Below the pieces are notes generated by a model, which worked only from the letters and a program-made list of their open reading frames with translations, did not search any database and was not told the origin of the DNA. A DNA stretch of 25,318 nt from Treponema sp. (GTDB taxonomy: Bacteria > Spirochaetota > Spirochaetia > Treponematales > Breznakiellaceae), in the NCBI GenBank assembly GCA_009786715.1, contig WQRN01000016.1, positions 129 through 25,446 of the forward strand. The letters run 5' to 3'. Within the stretch, counting starts at the first letter, position 1, and every line of letters begins with the position of its first letter. Shown here one piece after another: positions 24,375 through 25,318 of this stretch. The position numbers were made by a program, and so were the translations under genes.

Positions 24375-25109
24375 TTATTCTTCTGTTGCACGAAAGCCTG
24401 TATAATTTTCAGGATCACCGCCAAAAAAATAAAATACATATGTTTTTGAACCGCTTGAATATTCAAACCATTCATTTTCAGAGTAACCTTTTTTGAAGTA
24501 ATATTTTCCTTCATCTAAAATAGTATACATTTTGAACTTTGTTTCCTGCCATGAATGAAGCGTAATTTCATCTTCCTTCGAGGTAGTAATAGGGAAAAGG
24601 ATGGAATTCCAAATAGCGCCGCTTTCTCTTTCGACCCATATTCTGATTCTTGGATTTATAACTCCTGCTCGATGATCCAATTTTAATGTTAAATTTAACA
24701 TTGTCATATCAGAAACGGTATATTCACCTGATTTTTCTCCGGAGAATTCCCAATTAGTAACATGGACGCTTATTATTTTTCCAATGTCATCTGATGTAAC
24801 TTCATAAGTAGATTCATTTGCTCCGCTGATATTTACATCGTTTCTTTTCCATTGGTACGAATTATGAGTCGCAACTCCATTAAGATCGCTTATATCTGCT
24901 ATCAAAGTCATTTCTTCTTGCGCATAATCTCCTGCAACTTCTATATCATTTGTAATGGTTACGGTACCTGTAAGCGGGTCTTTCTCGGCAGGTGGAATAT
25001 ATTCATCTCCCCCACTATTATTATTTTCTTCGCCGCCGCAACCGATAGCCATCATTCCAAATACAAGTACTATTACTTGTATTCCCAGCCATACTTTCTT
25101 GTTTTTCAT
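24375..25109 (-). CDS. Lipoprotein with bacterial Ig-like repeat domain
   Basis: ATG 25109 is chosen (244 residues) because GGAGG lies 5 nt upstream and a lipoprotein signal follows (MKNKKVWLGI...MAIGC, Cys24). The in-frame TTG at 25121 overlaps this ribosome site. After a Gly/Asn/Ser-rich linker, residues about 47-135 contain GTVTIT, YQWKR, I.GAN.STYEV and D.GK.ISV.VT. This is the Ig-like repeat pattern common in Treponema and other surface proteins. The C-terminal ~110 residues (about 136-244) are beta-rich with many aromatics and end in FGGDPENYTGFRA; I do not recognise them. It is probably surface or periplasmic and lipid-anchored. A near-consensus Fur box on its promoter suggests iron repression. 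Function could be adhesion or ligand binding. Confidence 0.75.
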   Translation of the reverse strand: MKNKKVWLGIQVIVLVFGMMAIGCGGEENNNSGGDEYIPPAEKDPLTGTVTITNDIEVAGDYAQEEMTLIADISDLNGVATHNSYQWKRNDVNISGANESTYEVTSDDIGKIISVHVTNWEFSGEKSGEYTVSDMTMLNLTLKLDHRAGVINPRIRIWVERESGAIWNSILFPITTSKEDEITLHSWQETKFKMYTILDEGKYYFKKGYSENEWFEYSSGSKTYVFYFFGGDPENYTGFRATEE

Positions 25110-25139
25110 AACTTCCTCCAAAAAATTGAATTTTAATTA

Positions 25140-25183
25140 CCAGTTATAACTTGCTATATGATAATTATTTTCATTATAACTGG
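25140..25183. repeat. Perfect 10-bp inverted repeat flanking the lipoprotein promoter start
   Basis: CCAGTTATAA (25140-25149) and TTATAACTGG (25174-25183) are exact inverted copies with 24 bp between them. The right copy contains the -10 box and the left copy lies in the leader, so only one arm is transcribed. This points to paired DNA-binding sites rather than an RNA hairpin. Confidence 0.5.
25160..25178. promoter_or_regulatory. Fur box
   Basis: GATAATTATTTTCATTATA matches the 19-bp Fur consensus at 15 of 19 positions. It overlaps the -10 box and start of the lipoprotein promoter, the classic layout for Fur repression. AT-richness raises the chance of a random match, but the position is apt. 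Confidence 0.5.
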
Positions 25184-25201
25184 CTTATTGCAAGTTGTAA
25201 A
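25173..25201 (-). promoter_or_regulatory. Promoter of the Ig-like lipoprotein gene
   Basis: On the minus strand TTTACA (25201-25196, 5/6) and a perfect TATAAT (25178-25173) are 17 bp apart. The start near 25166 gives a leader of about 57 nt ending with GGAGG before ATG 25109. Confidence 0.65.
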
Positions 25202-25218
25202 CGAATTTTATTACCCAT

Positions 25219-25250
25219 TAGCATATAAATTGATGGAAAATAGCATATAA
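25219..25250. repeat. Direct repeat TAGCATATAA x2 upstream of the XRE-type gene
   Basis: Identical 10-bp copies lie at 25219-25228 and 25241-25250, a 22-bp period close to two helical turns, just before the regulator start. Such an arrangement suits a dimeric or tandem-bound autoregulator. Confidence 0.4.
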
Positions 25251-25262
25251 GCAGGTAAATAA

Positions 25263-25318
25263 ATGACATTTCAAGAACTTTTTATCATAAATTTAAAGGA
25301 TTACAGAAAATCTCATAA
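25263..25318 (+). CDS. XRE-type helix-turn-helix regulator, partial (first 18 codons)
   Basis: ATG 25263 opens MTFQELFIINLKDYRKSH and runs off the window. The pattern (LF..NLK.YRK) is the usual first helix of Cro/C1-type regulators that continue with a 'GxSQxxLA' helix, but that diagnostic part is outside the window. GCAGGT lies about 8-12 nt upstream. It is divergent from the lipoprotein gene and could regulate it. Confidence 0.45.
   Translation, partial: MTFQELFIINLKDYRKSH

Noticed and set aside
25110..25121. Upstream TTG start for the Ig-like lipoprotein
   Set aside because: It overlaps the GGAGG ribosome site that serves ATG 25109, and the signal peptide fits the ATG start.

Overview
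The window looks like a spirochaete chromosome, most probably a Treponema-like host-associated lineage. This is inferred from four things: the hybrid sensor kinases with PAS/Cache sensors, the small outer-membrane protein with a poly-G tract in its upstream region, the lipoprotein with a Treponema-type Ig-like repeat, and the lexicon of the signalling proteins. No species can be named from sequence alone. By eye most of the window is of moderate GC, but base composition drops sharply after about 23300, where a more AT-rich accessory stretch begins.

Layout. (1) 1-302: start of an exported, probably outer-membrane protein on the minus strand, running off the window. (2) 482-5388, plus strand: a three-gene overlapping operon encoding a DUF72/YecE protein, a Y-family polymerase-like protein without its catalytic acidic residues (ImuB-like), and a DnaE-type polymerase (ImuC/DnaE2-like) with intact catalytic aspartates and a degenerate PHP domain. 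It resembles an imuA-imuB-dnaE2 mutagenesis cassette with DUF72 in the place of ImuA. (3) 5410-22066, minus strand: about 17 kb of two-component signalling genes. In transcription order: SBP-PAS hybrid kinase, dCache hybrid kinase, single receiver, receiver-HD-GYP, tRNA-Gly(GCC) with its own promoter, dCache hybrid kinase, dual receiver, PAS-GAF hybrid kinase, dual receiver. The four kinases are paralogues in two sensor classes and share a kinase-receiver-HPt core. Each carries one or two copies of a helical C-terminal module that I do not recognise. (4) 22196-23299, plus strand: YchF ATPase, divergent from the kinase operon. (5) 23300-25318: AT-rich accessory DNA with a two-gene unit (a small 'SinR family'/Cas2-fold-like protein and a two-helix membrane protein), an Ig-like lipoprotein behind a near-consensus Fur box, and the first codons of an XRE-type regulator.

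How the genes may work together (inference). The kinases would feed phosphate through receiver and HPt domains to the stand-alone and dual receivers and to the HD-GYP phosphodiesterase. Several periplasmic and cytoplasmic signals would then converge on cyclic-di-GMP breakdown. No diguanylate cyclase is encoded here. The polymerase operon is a separate, probably damage-inducible translesion system. The accessory end carries compact, separately controlled units.
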